Positions 18,351 through 27,176 of a DNA stretch of 64,000 nt are shown in pieces; position 1 is the first letter of the stretch; every line of letters starts with the position of its first letter. The notes beneath the pieces are model-generated. The model was not told the DNA's origin. It worked only from the letters and a program-made list of their open reading frames with translations, and made no database searches. A program made the translations under genes and the position numbers. This DNA is from Pacificitalea manganoxidans (GTDB lineage Bacteria; Pseudomonadota; Alphaproteobacteria; Rhodobacterales; Rhodobacteraceae), in the NCBI RefSeq assembly GCF_002504165.1, contig NZ_CP021404.1, forward strand, positions 124,001-188,000. Direction: 5' to 3'.

Positions 18351-18946
18351 GTGTCGATCTCTCCCCTCAACGCAAGCCAGGACAGCAGCTCCAGCAGCGG
18401 CAGACCCAGCACGTTGAAATAATCTCCATCGACGCGGGAAAACAACCGCACGCCTTCTTCCTCCAGCTTGTAGCCCCCGACGGAGTGACGGATGCTGTGC
18501 CAGTTCCGCGCAAGGTAGTCCCGCAAGTATCCCTGCGAGATCGGTCGCATGGACAGGCGCACCTGTCCCACATGGCGCCAAATCGGCTTACCGCCTTCAT
18601 AAACCACCGCGGCGGACAGAAGCCTGTGAGTTTTTCCCTGCATCGCGGTCAGCTGTTCCAACGCCTCGGCTTCGGACCGGGGTTTACCCAGGGCGCGGCG
18701 CTCGAATTCAAGGATCTGATCGCCACCCAGAACCAGCCTGTCGGGGTGCTTTGCGGCGACGCGCGCCGCTTTCATTTCGGCCAGCGCATCAGCCATATCT
18801 CGCGGCGGCATCTCCTCCGCTTCCATCGCCGCGCGCAAATTTTCTTCGTCCACGCGGGGGCGGACCACCTCGAACGGCACGCAGGCTTGGGTCAGCAAAG
18901 CGGCCCGGGTGGCGGAGCCGGACGCGAGGATCAGAGGGGCAGGCAT
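18347..18946 (-). CDS. maf: Maf-like nucleoside triphosphate pyrophosphatase
   Basis: Maf proteins hydrolyse non-canonical or methylated nucleoside triphosphates and have been linked to septation arrest when overproduced. The 199-residue product has the N-terminal [12 protein letters not shown] (SxSxxR), the [13 protein letters not shown] helix, and GGDQIL with the catalytic Asp. It is the gene immediately left of the origin, and its ATG lies within a perfect DnaA box (18946-18954), so DnaA occupancy could affect its transcription. It is the first gene of maf-aroE-coaE-dnaQ. Confidence 0.94.
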   Translation of the reverse strand: MPAPLILASGSATRAALLTQACVPFEVVRPRVDEENLRAAMEAEEMPPRDMADALAEMKAARVAAKHPDRLVLGGDQILEFERRALGKPRSEAEALEQLTAMQGKTHRLLSAAVVYEGGKPIWRHVGQVRLSMRPISQGYLRDYLARNWHSIRHSVGGYKLEEEGVRLFSRVDGDYFNVLGLPLLELLSWLALRGEIDT

Positions 18947-18954
18947 GTGGATAA
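18946..18954 (-). other. DnaA box overlapping the maf start codon
   Basis: TGTGGATAA on the plus strand is the exact complement of TTATCCACA. Its first base is the A of the maf ATG on the minus strand. Confidence 0.8.
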
Positions 18955-19090
18955 CCTCAGGGACAGGTCGGGTATGGAACGCAGAATTATCTGTGGACCA
19001 ACCTACCCTTGATGACCAGACGGGGATAACTCACAGGTTCTGCACCAGACCGGTCCATTCTGTCCCTCGTGGAGGAAAAAATCCGGTAAG

Positions 19091-19150
19091 CTGTGGATAA
19101 CCTGTCAAGCCACGAGTCTTACCTTGGCTTCCTCACATGGTTATCCACAG
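19091..19150. repeat. Inverted pair of DnaA boxes
   Basis: CTGTGGATAACC (19091-19102) and GGTTATCCACAG (19139-19150) are a perfect 12-base inverted repeat around a 36-base spacer. Each arm contains one perfect DnaA box, in opposite orientation. Confidence 0.85.
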
Positions 19151-19235
19151 GTGTAAAAAACGCCTAAGTAATTGATTTCCAATATCTGAATTAGAACGGG
19201 CCACGCAAAACCCACATGAGTTTTCCACCGTTGAC

Positions 19236-19255
19236 GGGAATCTGCGGGAATCTGC
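19236..19255. repeat. Tandem GGGAATCTGC duplication with GANTC sites in oriC
   Basis: The 10-mer GGGAATCTGC occurs twice head to tail. Each copy contains GAATC, a target of the alphaproteobacterial CcrM adenine methylase, spaced exactly ten bases apart. Confidence 0.8.
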
Positions 19256-19301
19256 GGACAAATCGCTAATCCACGTTTTCCACAGGCCCTACATCAACCC
19301 C

Positions 19302-19330
19302 TATCCTTTTTAAAAAAAAGATTCTTTAAG
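19302..19330. other. A/T-rich tract, candidate duplex-unwinding element
   Basis: This is an A/T-dominated stretch including TTTTTAAAAAAAAG, next to a near-consensus DnaA box at 19276-19284. It stands out strongly from the GC-rich background and is the best candidate for initial strand opening. A second, weaker A/T-rich stretch lies at 19171-19194. Confidence 0.55.
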
Positions 19331-19355
19331 TGGTGTGCATCAACCGAAGGCCCCC

Positions 19356-19808
19356 ATGACCAATCTCTTTGCTGATCTTTACCCTTGGACGAAATCTCTC
19401 CACATCATCGCGGTCGTCGCGTGGATGGCTGGATTGTTCTATCTGCCTCGGCTTTTCGTCTATCACGCAGAGCAGGCGCAGCCGGGCTCCGACAGGGACT
19501 CGATGCTTCAGGAAATGGAGAGGAAGCTTCTCAAGGCGATCATGAACCCGGCAATGATCGCGACGTGGATCTTTGGCCTGTGTCTCATTGCGACGCCGGG
19601 CGTTGTGGATTGGAGCGCCGTCTGGCCCTGGACCAAAGCGGCGTCCGTGCTGGGGATGACTTGGTTTCACATGTGGCTCGGAAAACGCCGCAAGGAATTC
19701 GTCGCGGGAACCAACACGCGGGCAGGGCGCACATACCGCATGATGAACGAGCTTCCGACGCTGCTGCTGGTGGTCATCGTGATTTCGGTCGTCGCACGGC
19801 CATTCTGA
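19356..19808 (+). CDS. hemJ: Protoporphyrinogen oxidase HemJ
   Basis: HemJ oxidises protoporphyrinogen IX to protoporphyrin IX in the inner membrane, replacing HemG/HemY in most alphaproteobacteria. The 150-residue product has about four hydrophobic segments and the family stretch KSLHIIAVVAWMAGLFYLPRL with its conserved His, then VYH, and a second conserved His in WFHMWL. The ATG at 19356 is chosen; a GTG seven codons earlier (19335) also fits but lies at the edge of the A/T-rich origin tract. It is the first gene right of the origin. Confidence 0.88.
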   Translation: MTNLFADLYPWTKSLHIIAVVAWMAGLFYLPRLFVYHAEQAQPGSDRDSMLQEMERKLLKAIMNPAMIATWIFGLCLIATPGVVDWSAVWPWTKAASVLGMTWFHMWLGKRRKEFVAGTNTRAGRTYRMMNELPTLLLVVIVISVVARPF

Positions 19809-19856
19809 ACCAGATCGCACTCCACGGTCCGCTCCGTGGCTCTCAGGGGCTGTTCG

Positions 19857-20011
19857 GATTCCCATGATTCCGCGAATCCGACGGTGATTGACTCCGCGGC
19901 GCTTGACGCTTATGTCCGCTAACCGTGGCGGTCCCGTCACGTGCTCCCATTGCCATATGACCCAGTCCCGCCGCATCTCGTGGTGCGAACGCGGCAGCCT
20001 TTCCCGGATTC
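19857..20011. promoter_or_regulatory. Cluster of five GANTC sites in the rho leader
   Basis: GATTC at 19857, 19866 and 20007, GAATC at 19874 and GACTC at 19890 give five sites in 155 bases, four of them within 38 bases. GANTC is the recognition sequence of CcrM, whose hemimethylated state after replication-fork passage controls promoters in alphaproteobacteria. The cluster lies in the 210-base gap between hemJ and rho. Function here is inferred. Confidence 0.6.
19888..19916 (+). promoter_or_regulatory. Candidate promoter for rho overlapping a GANTC site
   Basis: TTGACT (19888-19893) and TATGTC (19911-19916) are separated by 17 bases. The -35 element matches well; the -10 element is weak. The GACTC methylation site at 19890 overlaps the -35 element, and the rho ATG is about 100 bases downstream. 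Confidence 0.35.
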
Positions 20012-20018
20012 GTTATTC

Positions 20019-21293
20019 ATGACCCAAGAACAACTCTCGCTCTCTGACCTGAAGGCCAAGAGCCCGGCCGACCTTTTGTCCATGGCCGAAGAGCTGGAGA
20101 TCGACAACGCGTCGACCATGCGCAAGGGCGACATGATGTTCCAGATCCTCAAGGAGAGGGCGGAAGAGGGCTGGGAGATTTCCGGTGATGGCGTGCTGGA
20201 GGTGATGCAGGACGGTTTCGGCTTCCTCCGCTCGCCCGAGGCGAACTATCTGCCCGGTCCCGACGACATTTACCTGTCGCCCGAGATGATCCGGCAGCAC
20301 GGTCTGCGCACCGGCGATACCGTGGCTGGTGTGATCTGCGCCCCGCGCGAGGTGGAACGCTATTTTGGCATGACCAAGGTCACGCAGATCAACTTCGAGG
20401 AGCCTGAGAAGGCGCGCCACAAGATCAACTTCGACAATCTGACGCCGCTCTATCCCGATGAGCGGCTGACGATGGAGCTGGAAGACCCGACGACCACGCG
20501 CGATCGTTCCGCGCGGATCATCGATCTGGTCTCGCCCATCGGGAAAGGCCAGCGCTCGCTGATCGTCGCGCCGCCGCGCACCGGTAAGACGGTGCTGTTG
20601 CAGAATATCGCCAATTCCATCGAGAAGAACCACCCCGAGTGCTACCTCATCGTCCTGCTCATCGACGAGCGGCCCGAGGAAGTCACCGACATGCAGCGCA
20701 GCGTGAAGGGGGAGGTCATCTCCTCCACCTTTGATGAACCTGCCACCCGTCACGTCGCCGTTTCCGAAATGGTGATCGAGAAGGCGAAACGTTTGGTCGA
20801 GCATAAGCGCGACGTTGTGATCCTGCTCGATTCGATCACCCGACTGGGCCGCGCGTTCAACACAGTGGTGCCGTCCTCCGGCAAGGTGCTGACCGGTGGT
20901 GTCGACGCGAACGCGCTGCAACGCCCCAAGCGCTTCTTCGGGGCGGCCCGGAACATCGAGGAAGGTGGGTCGCTCACCATCATCGCAACCGCCCTGATCG
21001 ACACCGGGTCACGCATGGATGAAGTGATCTTCGAAGAGTTCAAAGGCACCGGTAACTCCGAAATCGTGCTTGACCGTAAGGTCGCCGATAAGCGCGTGTT
21101 CCCGGCGATGGACATCCTCAAATCCGGCACCCGGAAAGAGGAACTGCTGGTCGAGAAATCGGATCTGCAAAAGACCTTCGTTCTGCGGCGTATCCTGAAC
21201 CCGATGGGCACGACGGATGCGATCGAGTTCCTGATCGGGAAGCTCAAGCAGACGAAATCGAATTCCGAATTCTTCGATTCTATGAACACTTAA
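20019..21293 (+). CDS. rho: Transcription termination factor Rho
   Basis: Rho is the hexameric RNA-dependent ATPase that ends untranslated transcripts. The 424-residue protein has the N-terminal helix bundle ([17 protein letters not shown]), the RNA-binding cold-shock-like domain with [24 protein letters not shown], Walker A APPRTGKT at residues 184-191, Walker [17 protein letters not shown], and the secondary RNA site [23 protein letters not shown] use the ATG at 20019; the 26-codon extension to 19941 is not Rho-like. It has a 210-base leader, consistent with known Rho autoregulation. Confidence 0.97.
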   Translation: MTQEQLSLSDLKAKSPADLLSMAEELEIDNASTMRKGDMMFQILKERAEEGWEISGDGVLEVMQDGFGFLRSPEANYLPGPDDIYLSPEMIRQHGLRTGDTVAGVICAPREVERYFGMTKVTQINFEEPEKARHKINFDNLTPLYPDERLTMELEDPTTTRDRSARIIDLVSPIGKGQRSLIVAPPRTGKTVLLQNIANSIEKNHPECYLIVLLIDERPEEVTDMQRSVKGEVISSTFDEPATRHVAVSEMVIEKAKRLVEHKRDVVILLDSITRLGRAFNTVVPSSGKVLTGGVDANALQRPKRFFGAARNIEEGGSLTIIATALIDTGSRMDEVIFEEFKGTGNSEIVLDRKVADKRVFPAMDILKSGTRKEELLVEKSDLQKTFVLRRILNPMGTTDAIEFLIGKLKQTKSNSEFFDSMNT

Positions 21294-21318
21294 CAAGCGT
21301 TATCAACGGGTTAGACCG

Positions 21319-22596
21319 ATGGACACGATTTTTGCCCTCGCCACCGCCCAAGGGAGGGCAGGGGTCGGTATCGTGCGGCTTTCTGGCCCTGATGCCCATG
21401 CGGTGGCTGCGCGTTATGCTGGGCCGTTACCAGACACCCGTCGTGCCGTCCGCCGCCCGCTCCGCGATGAACGCGGCGATGTGCTCGATGACATCCTGCT
21501 GCTGACCTTCGGCGCCGGGGCGAGCTTCACCGGTGAAGATGTCGCTGAGTTTCATCTGCACGGGTCCATCGCGATCACCAATGCGGTGCTGGCCCTCCTC
21601 GCCCGGACCGAAGGGTGCAGGCTTGCCGAAGCCGGAGAATTTACGCGACGCGCACTCGAAAACGGCTGCATGGATCTGGTCGAGGTCGAAGGCCTCGCCG
21701 ATCTGATCGACGCGGAAACCGACGCGCAACGCCGTCAGGCCATGCAAGTCTATTCCGGCGGGCTAAGTTCGCGAACCGAAGGCTGGCGCGACAATCTGAT
21801 CCGCGCGGCAGCCTTGGTCGAAGCGACGATTGATTTCGCGGATGAAGAGATCCCGGAAAACGTTTTCCCCGAAGTCGAGGATATCGTCGCACGCCTGACG
21901 ACTGAGTTCCAACGCGAAGCCGCGGGTGTGGCGCAGGCGGAACGTCTTCGCTCAGGATTCGAAGTCGCTTTAATCGGCCCGCCCAATGCCGGGAAATCCA
22001 CGCTTCTGAACGCCATCGCTCGCCGAGACGTTGCTATCACGTCGGACATCGCCGGGACGACCAGGGACGTTCTGGAATTGCGGACTGATATCAATGGTTT
22101 GCCGGTTACCTTCCTAGACACCGCAGGTATTCGTGAAACGGATGATACGGTGGAAAGCATTGGCGTGAGCCGCGCTCGACAGCGTGCGGAGGCGGCGGAC
22201 CTTCGTATCTTCCTCGAACCGATAGCGGATCTAGAGGCGCGCGGCGATGACATCCGGCTCCTTGCTAAGTCCGATATTCGGACTGGCGACGGCTTTCCAA
22301 TCTCGGCCAAAACCGGCGCAGGTGTGGCGGCGTTGTTGGACAAGGTCGGACAAATCCTGCAAGGAAGGTTGCAGCACGTGGGCGCAGCGACTCATCTGAG
22401 ACATCAGATCGCGCTTTCGACGGCGGCAGAGTACCTTTTGGCCGCGCAAGAAGACTTGGTGGATGCGGAACTGAGGGCTGAACTTGCCGCACAGAATATC
22501 CGCGGAGCGATCTCGGTGCTTGATACATTGGTAGGTCGCATTGGTGTCGAAGATCTGCTAGGAGAGATCTTCTCCAGTTTTTGCATCGGTAAATGA
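21319..22596 (+). CDS. mnmE: tRNA modification GTPase MnmE
   Basis: MnmE works with MnmG to make 5-carboxymethylaminomethyluridine at the wobble position of certain tRNAs. The 425-residue product has the folate-binding N-terminal domain (GRAGVGIVRLSG), helical arms, and an inserted G domain with P-loop GPPNAGKS near residue 220, DIAGTTRD and DTAGIRE. The usual NKxD base-specificity motif appears as AKSD, a variant. It ends in CIGK, providing the catalytic cysteine. It lies four bases before mnmG, whose start region contains parS. Confidence 0.96.
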   Translation: MDTIFALATAQGRAGVGIVRLSGPDAHAVAARYAGPLPDTRRAVRRPLRDERGDVLDDILLLTFGAGASFTGEDVAEFHLHGSIAITNAVLALLARTEGCRLAEAGEFTRRALENGCMDLVEVEGLADLIDAETDAQRRQAMQVYSGGLSSRTEGWRDNLIRAAALVEATIDFADEEIPENVFPEVEDIVARLTTEFQREAAGVAQAERLRSGFEVALIGPPNAGKSTLLNAIARRDVAITSDIAGTTRDVLELRTDINGLPVTFLDTAGIRETDDTVESIGVSRARQRAEAADLRIFLEPIADLEARGDDIRLLAKSDIRTGDGFPISAKTGAGVAALLDKVGQILQGRLQHVGAATHLRHQIALSTAAEYLLAAQEDLVDAELRAELAAQNIRGAISVLDTLVGRIGVEDLLGEIFSSFCIGK

Positions 22597-22599
22597 GGA

Positions 22600-24480
22600 A
22601 TGTTTCACGTGAAACATCTGGACTTTGACGTAGTGGTGATCGGCGGCGGTCACGCAGGTGCCGATGCAGCACATGCGGCTGCTCGTATGGGCGCGCGCAC
22701 AGCGCTTGTTACGATGTCCGCGGGTGACCTGGGAGTCATGTCCTGCAACCCAGCCATTGGCGGTCTGGGCAAGGGACACCTTGTCCGGGAGATCGATGCG
22801 CTGGACGGGCTGATGGGGCGCGTCGCGGATTACGCAGGTATTCAATTCCGGCTGCTTAATCGTAAGAAAGGCCCCGCTGTTCAAGGACCGCGTGCGCAGG
22901 CGGATCGCAAACGTTACCGCGAAATGATGCAAGCCGAAATCGCCGCGACCGAGAACCTGAGGCTTGTTGAAGGAGAGGTCGCGGATCTCATTTATCAGGA
23001 CGGCCGCATCGGCGGTGTTGTCTTGGCAGACGGGTCCGAAATCCGGTCGACTGCGACGATCCTGACGACGGGGACATTCCTGCGCGGTGTCATCCATATC
23101 GGGGACGTGAGCCGCCCTGGCGGCCGAATGGGTAATCCCGCCTCGGTCCGGCTGGCAGAAAGGCTCGACAGTTTCGAGTTGCCATTAGGGCGGCTAAAGA
23201 CCGGCACGCCCCCGCGTCTGAATGGTAAAACAATTGACTGGTCACGGCTGGACTCGCAGCCGGGCGATGATGCGCCGGTGCTGTTCTCGTTCCTGTCCGA
23301 GGGCGCCCCTGTGGCCCCGCAGATCTCCTGCGGAATTACGCACACCAATCAGCAAACACATGACATTATCCAAGCGAACCTTTCGCGGTCTGCCATGTAT
23401 GGCGGGCATATCTCCGGTGTGGGTCCGCGTTACTGTCCGTCTATCGAGGATAAGGTCGTGCGGTTCGCCGATAAGACGTCGCATCAGATCTTCCTCGAAC
23501 CCGAAGGCTTGGATGACGATACGATCTATCCGAACGGCATTTCGACGTCGCTGCCTGTCGATGTGCAGACCGCCTATGTTCGGTCTATCGTCGGATTGGA
23601 GAGTGTCGAAATCCTACAGCCCGGCTATGCGATCGAATATGATTACATCGATCCCCGCGCGCTTGATGCAAGTTTGCAGGTGCGCGACGTGCCGGGGCTG
23701 TATCTCGCTGGGCAGATCAACGGGACCACGGGCTATGAAGAAGCAGCGGCGCAGGGGCTGGTCGCTGGCCTGAACGCCGCACGCGATGCTTTGGGGCAAG
23801 AGCGTCACTATTTCAGCCGAACAGACTCTTATATCGGCGTGATGGTCGATGATCTCATCACCCACGGCGTGACCGAACCCTATCGCATGTTCACTTCTCG
23901 CGCTGAATTCCGTCTGTCGCTGCGGGCCGATAACGCGGACCAACGGCTGACAGGGCAGGCGATTGCTCTGGGGCTGGTTGGCGCGCAACGGCAGGTTGCG
24001 TTCGAGCGCAAGATGGAGCAGCTCGACCATGCTGCCGACCTGCTTCAAAACCAGTTCGTAAGTTCGCGCGAGTTAGCTGAAGCCGGTGTTAGGGTGAACG
24101 CCGATGGGCCAAAGCGCGATCTGTATTCCGCACTGGCGCTTCCCGGCGCCGAATTGGATGCGATTGCAGCGCTTTCATCCGACTTAGATGCGATTGAACC
24201 CGATACGCTCGTTCAGCTGGCTCGCGACGCGCTCTACCGAAATTACGTCGCTCGGCAAGAGAAGGATGTCGCTAATCTACGGCGCGATGAGGAACTGGTT
24301 ATTCCAGCGGACTTTGATTTCTCGGATATCTCGGGTCTTTCAAATGAGCTTAAGGCGAAACTTGCAGCGGTCAGACCGGCATCTCTTGCGCAAGCGGCGC
24401 GCATTGGCGGGATGACCCCGGCGGCTCTGACGCTTTTGCTCTCGTGCATCCGGAAGTCTGAAAGCCGGGCGTCCGCATGA
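22600..24480 (+). CDS. mnmG: tRNA uridine-5-carboxymethylaminomethyl modification enzyme MnmG
   Basis: MnmG is the FAD-dependent partner of MnmE. The 626-residue product has the dinucleotide-binding [17 protein letters not shown] near the N terminus, [34 protein letters not shown], and [30 protein letters not shown], with the helical C-terminal MnmE-binding domain. The ATG at 22600 immediately precedes a perfect parS site, so residues 2-6 (FHVKH) are dictated by the centromere sequence. It overlaps rsmG by ATGA at 24477-24480. Confidence 0.97.
   Translation: MFHVKHLDFDVVVIGGGHAGADAAHAAARMGARTALVTMSAGDLGVMSCNPAIGGLGKGHLVREIDALDGLMGRVADYAGIQFRLLNRKKGPAVQGPRAQADRKRYREMMQAEIAATENLRLVEGEVADLIYQDGRIGGVVLADGSEIRSTATILTTGTFLRGVIHIGDVSRPGGRMGNPASVRLAERLDSFELPLGRLKTGTPPRLNGKTIDWSRLDSQPGDDAPVLFSFLSEGAPVAPQISCGITHTNQQTHDIIQANLSRSAMYGGHISGVGPRYCPSIEDKVVRFADKTSHQIFLEPEGLDDDTIYPNGISTSLPVDVQTAYVRSIVGLESVEILQPGYAIEYDYIDPRALDASLQVRDVPGLYLAGQINGTTGYEEAAAQGLVAGLNAARDALGQERHYFSRTDSYIGVMVDDLITHGVTEPYRMFTSRAEFRLSLRADNADQRLTGQAIALGLVGAQRQVAFERKMEQLDHAADLLQNQFVSSRELAEAGVRVNADGPKRDLYSALALPGAELDAIAALSSDLDAIEPDTLVQLARDALYRNYVARQEKDVANLRRDEELVIPADFDFSDISGLSNELKAKLAAVRPASLAQAARIGGMTPAALTLLLSCIRKSESRASA
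22601..22616. other. parS: parS centromere site 1 (start of mnmG)
   Basis: The 16-base palindrome TGTTTCACGTGAAACA matches the bacterial parS consensus exactly. It covers bases 2-17 of mnmG and lies about 3.4 kb right of the origin, upstream of the parAB genes that encode its binding partners. Confidence 0.93.
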
Positions 24481-25091
24481 CGAGTGCTCAGTTTGGCGAT
24501 CGGAATGTTTCACGTGAAACATTGGAGCGGTTGGAAATCTACGCGGCGCTGCTGGAGAAATGGAACAAGTCCATCAACCTCGTAGCGCCGTCTACTATCC
24601 CGGATCTGTGGACACGGCATTTCGCCGATTCAGCGCAGGTCTTTGACCTCGCACCGGGATCTGGCCGCTGGATTGATTTAGGCACAGGTGGCGGATTTCC
24701 CGGACTTATCTGCGCAATCCTCGCTGCGGAACACGCGCCTGATCTGAGTTTTGCTTTTGTTGAATCGGACCGGCGAAAGTGCGAGTTCTTACGAACGGTC
24801 ATCCGCGAGACCGGTGTGCAGGCTGACGTTAGCGCGAGCCGGATCGAACAGGCGAAAATCGAGCCGGGTGACATCATCTCCGCCCGCGCTTTGGCCTCAC
24901 TTGATAAGCTTCTGAGCCTGTCTCTGCCGCTCATGAAGGCAAATGCCGTCTGTCTCTTCCCCAAGGGCGCGAATTATCAGGGTGAGGTTGACGCTTCGCT
25001 TGAATCTTGGTCGTTTTCCCTTCAGAAAACTCCCAGCATTACCGACCCGAATGCGGTCATTCTCTCACTTGGAGACATCGCGCGTGCTTGA
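24477..25091 (+). CDS. rsmG: 16S rRNA (guanine527-N7)-methyltransferase RsmG
   Basis: RsmG methylates G527 of 16S rRNA using S-adenosylmethionine. The 204-residue product has the N-terminal [18 protein letters not shown] segment, the SAM-binding [12 protein letters not shown], the [13 protein letters not shown] acidic loop, [12 protein letters not shown], and LFPKG. The second parS site falls in codons 10-16, encoding the VSRET-type stretch. The start overlaps the mnmG stop by ATGA and the end overlaps parA by eight bases, so the mnmG-rsmG-parA-parB genes are coupled. Confidence 0.95.
   Translation: MTSAQFGDRNVSRETLERLEIYAALLEKWNKSINLVAPSTIPDLWTRHFADSAQVFDLAPGSGRWIDLGTGGGFPGLICAILAAEHAPDLSFAFVESDRRKCEFLRTVIRETGVQADVSASRIEQAKIEPGDIISARALASLDKLLSLSLPLMKANAVCLFPKGANYQGEVDASLESWSFSLQKTPSITDPNAVILSLGDIARA
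24506..24521. other. parS: parS centromere site 2 (5' part of rsmG)
   Basis: A second exact copy of TGTTTCACGTGAAACA, read in a different codon phase from site 1 and 1,905 bases away from it. It lies about 560 bases before parA. Confidence 0.93.
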
Positions 25092-25902
25092 TCCCTCCCG
25101 GCCTGAATCCGCGAAAATCGTCGCGATTGTTAACCAGAAGGGCGGGGTGGGGAAGACCACGACAGCGATCAACCTCGCCGCCGCTCTTGTCGAACTTGGG
25201 CATAACGTGCTGCTGGTCGATCTGGACCCTCAGGGAAATGCGTCGACAGGTCTGGGGGCAGATGCCGCCAGACGGCAGGCGACGACCTATGACCTTTTGA
25301 TCGACGATGCGCCTGTCGAATCCGTTGTTGTCCGGACCGAGATTGACGGTCTGTTCCTTGCGCCTGCGACAACGGATCTCAGCTCCGCCGATATCGAACT
25401 TGTCTCGAATGAAAAACGGAGCTTCCTGCTGCATGACGCGCTGCGCGCACCGGGGATCGACCGTTACGAACTCGACTACATCCTGATCGACTGTCCGCCG
25501 TCGCTGAACCTGCTGACGGTTAATGCGATGGTCGCGGCGCATTCGGTTCTGGTCCCGCTGCAGTCGGAATTCTTTGCACTGGAAGGGCTGTCGCAATTGA
25601 TGCTGACGCTGCGCGAAATCCGAGCCTCCGCCAATCCGGACCTCAGGGTCGAGGGCGTTGTCCTGACGATGTTCGATGGTCGCAACAACCTCTCGCAACA
25701 GGTTGAGGTCGATGCACGCGACGCATTGGGCGAGTTGGTGTTCCAGACCCGTGTGCCGCGCAACGTGCGGATCAGTGAGGCGCCGTCGTTTTCGCAGCCG
25801 GTGCTGACCTACGACACCGCGTCTAAGGGCAGCACAGCTTATCGGGCCTTGGCGCGGGAGATGCTGGAGCGGGCTGGCGTTAAGCTGGAGCAGGAGACTT
25901 AA
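25084..25902 (+). CDS. parA: Chromosome partitioning ATPase ParA
   Basis: ParA binds DNA nonspecifically as an ATP dimer and moves ParB-parS complexes. The 272-residue product has the deviant Walker A KGGVGKTT at residues 19-26, the DLDPQGNAS motif, and the Walker B region YILIDCPPSLNLL. I take the GTG at 25084: it is preceded by GGAG at normal spacing, overlaps the rsmG stop by eight bases, and gives the normal family length. The longer ATG-initiated frame at 24943 lies inside rsmG. Confidence 0.95.
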   Translation: MLDPSRPESAKIVAIVNQKGGVGKTTTAINLAAALVELGHNVLLVDLDPQGNASTGLGADAARRQATTYDLLIDDAPVESVVVRTEIDGLFLAPATTDLSSADIELVSNEKRSFLLHDALRAPGIDRYELDYILIDCPPSLNLLTVNAMVAAHSVLVPLQSEFFALEGLSQLMLTLREIRASANPDLRVEGVVLTMFDGRNNLSQQVEVDARDALGELVFQTRVPRNVRISEAPSFSQPVLTYDTASKGSTAYRALAREMLERAGVKLEQET

Positions 25903-26814
25903 ATGACTGATAATAAAAAGAAAACAAGAGGACTGGGCCGCGGTTTGTCGGCTCTGATGGCAGATGTATCACTTGATGAGCGGCCCGACGCGCCGCAGGC
26001 AGAACCGATGAAGGCAGAGCGCAATCTGCCGGTCGAAACGATCGAGCCGAACCCCGATCAGCCGCGCAGGGACTTCAGCGAAGATTCGCTGCGCGAACTC
26101 GCCGCCTCAATCCGCGAGAAGGGCATCATCCAGCCGCTGATCGTTCGCGCGAACCCGCGTGGCAAGATCGCGTGGGAAATCGTCGCGGGGGAACGCCGCT
26201 GGCGGGCCGCGCAGCTGGCACAGCTGCACGAAGTGCCGGTCATCGTGCGCGAATTCACCGACACCGAGGTGTTGGAAGTCGCGATCATCGAAAACATCCA
26301 GCGCGCGGATCTGAACGCGGTCGAAGAAGCCTTGGGCTACCGGCAGTTGATTGATCGCTTTGGTCATACACAGGAGCAACTGGCCAAGGCGCTGTCTAAA
26401 AGTCGTAGTCACATCGCCAACCTGATGCGCCTGCTGAACCTGCCCGAAGACGTGCAATTGCTGCTGCGGCGCAACGAACTGTCGGCGGGGCACGCGCGGG
26501 CGCTGATCACGGCGGATAACCCGTCAGAACTGGCGCAGATCGTGGTGTCCAAGCGGCTGTCGGTTCGCGAAACCGAAGCCTTGGTGAAGCGGATGGGCGA
26601 TCCCCGTCCTGCCAAACCGCGTCAGCCGCGCCGGGAAAAGGATGCCGATACGCGCGCGTTGGAGTCTGACCTGTCCGCCAATCTGGGGCTAAAGGTCAGC
26701 ATCGATCACGCGGAGCAGGGCGACGGTAAACTGGTAATCAATTACCGCGATCTGGAAGATCTGGACGCGCTGTGCCGGTTGCTGTCCGCTTCCCCTCTGG
26801 ACGTGACCAGATAA
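25903..26814 (+). CDS. parB: Chromosome partitioning protein ParB
   Basis: ParB is the CTP-dependent clamp that loads at parS and spreads. The 303-residue protein opens with a basic [11 protein letters not shown]-type ParA-contact region, then the CTP-binding [11 protein letters not shown] patch near residue 95, ENIQRADLN, the helix-turn-helix region [23 protein letters not shown], and a C-terminal dimerisation domain. The ATG abuts the parA stop with a GGAG site in the parA tail. Its last 77 bases overlap, antisense, the end of the DUF454 gene. Confidence 0.96.
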   Translation: MTDNKKKTRGLGRGLSALMADVSLDERPDAPQAEPMKAERNLPVETIEPNPDQPRRDFSEDSLRELAASIREKGIIQPLIVRANPRGKIAWEIVAGERRWRAAQLAQLHEVPVIVREFTDTEVLEVAIIENIQRADLNAVEEALGYRQLIDRFGHTQEQLAKALSKSRSHIANLMRLLNLPEDVQLLLRRNELSAGHARALITADNPSELAQIVVSKRLSVRETEALVKRMGDPRPAKPRQPRREKDADTRALESDLSANLGLKVSIDHAEQGDGKLVINYRDLEDLDALCRLLSASPLDVTR

Positions 26815-27142
26815 ACACCATCACGCAGCTTAGGGTCACGGCCTGGATGGCGATAAGCTTCCAGGCCAGCCCAAGCGCGAGGGACGTCCCAAACACCAGC
26901 GCAACAGACGCCGTGGCCATTACCTTGGCCCGGCGTGAAATGGCGCCGTTTTCCTGCCAGTCGAGGATCGGCGGCCCAAGCCGCGGATGGGTGATGAGCC
27001 AGCGATGGAGCCGCTCGGATCCTTGGGCAAAGCAGAACGCGGCAAGCAGCAGGAACGGCACTGTCGGCAACAGCGGTAGAACGATGCCGATTGTGCCAAG
27101 CAGCAGCGCGGCCAAGCCAAAGATGATCCAGAGTGCACGCAT
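26738..27142 (-). CDS. DUF454 (YbaN family) small membrane protein
   Basis: The 134-residue product begins with the hydrophobic [23 protein letters not shown] typical of DUF454, continues [20 protein letters not shown] and FGPxI-like [13 protein letters not shown], and ends with two further hydrophobic segments. Three to four membrane passes are likely. No function is established for the family. Its 3' end runs 77 bases into parB on the opposite strand, so the two transcripts are complementary there. Confidence 0.88.
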   Translation of the reverse strand: MRALWIIFGLAALLLGTIGIVLPLLPTVPFLLLAAFCFAQGSERLHRWLITHPRLGPPILDWQENGAISRRAKVMATASVALVFGTSLALGLAWKLIAIQAVTLSCVMVFIWSRPEGKRTATGTARPDLPDRGN

Positions 27143-27176
27143 GGGGTGGTGATCCTGCCCGCGCCGGAATGGCGGG

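Larger units (their letters stand above)
18946..19330. other. oriC: Chromosomal replication origin (oriC)
   Basis: This gap between divergently transcribed maf and hemJ holds three perfect 9-mer DnaA boxes (18946-18954 and 19092-19100 on the minus strand, 19141-19149 on the plus strand), a one-mismatch box at 19276-19284, and two-mismatch candidates at 19021, 19221 and 19267. It also has A/T-rich tracts at 19171-19194 and 19302-19330, four GANTC sites (19114, 19238, 19248, 19320) and a tandem 10-mer. Neighbouring hemJ, rho, mnmE, mnmG, rsmG, parA, parB and maf are the standard origin neighbourhood in this order. Gene orientation diverges from this point. No coding potential is seen. The call is by pattern; initiation is not shown. 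Confidence 0.88.
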
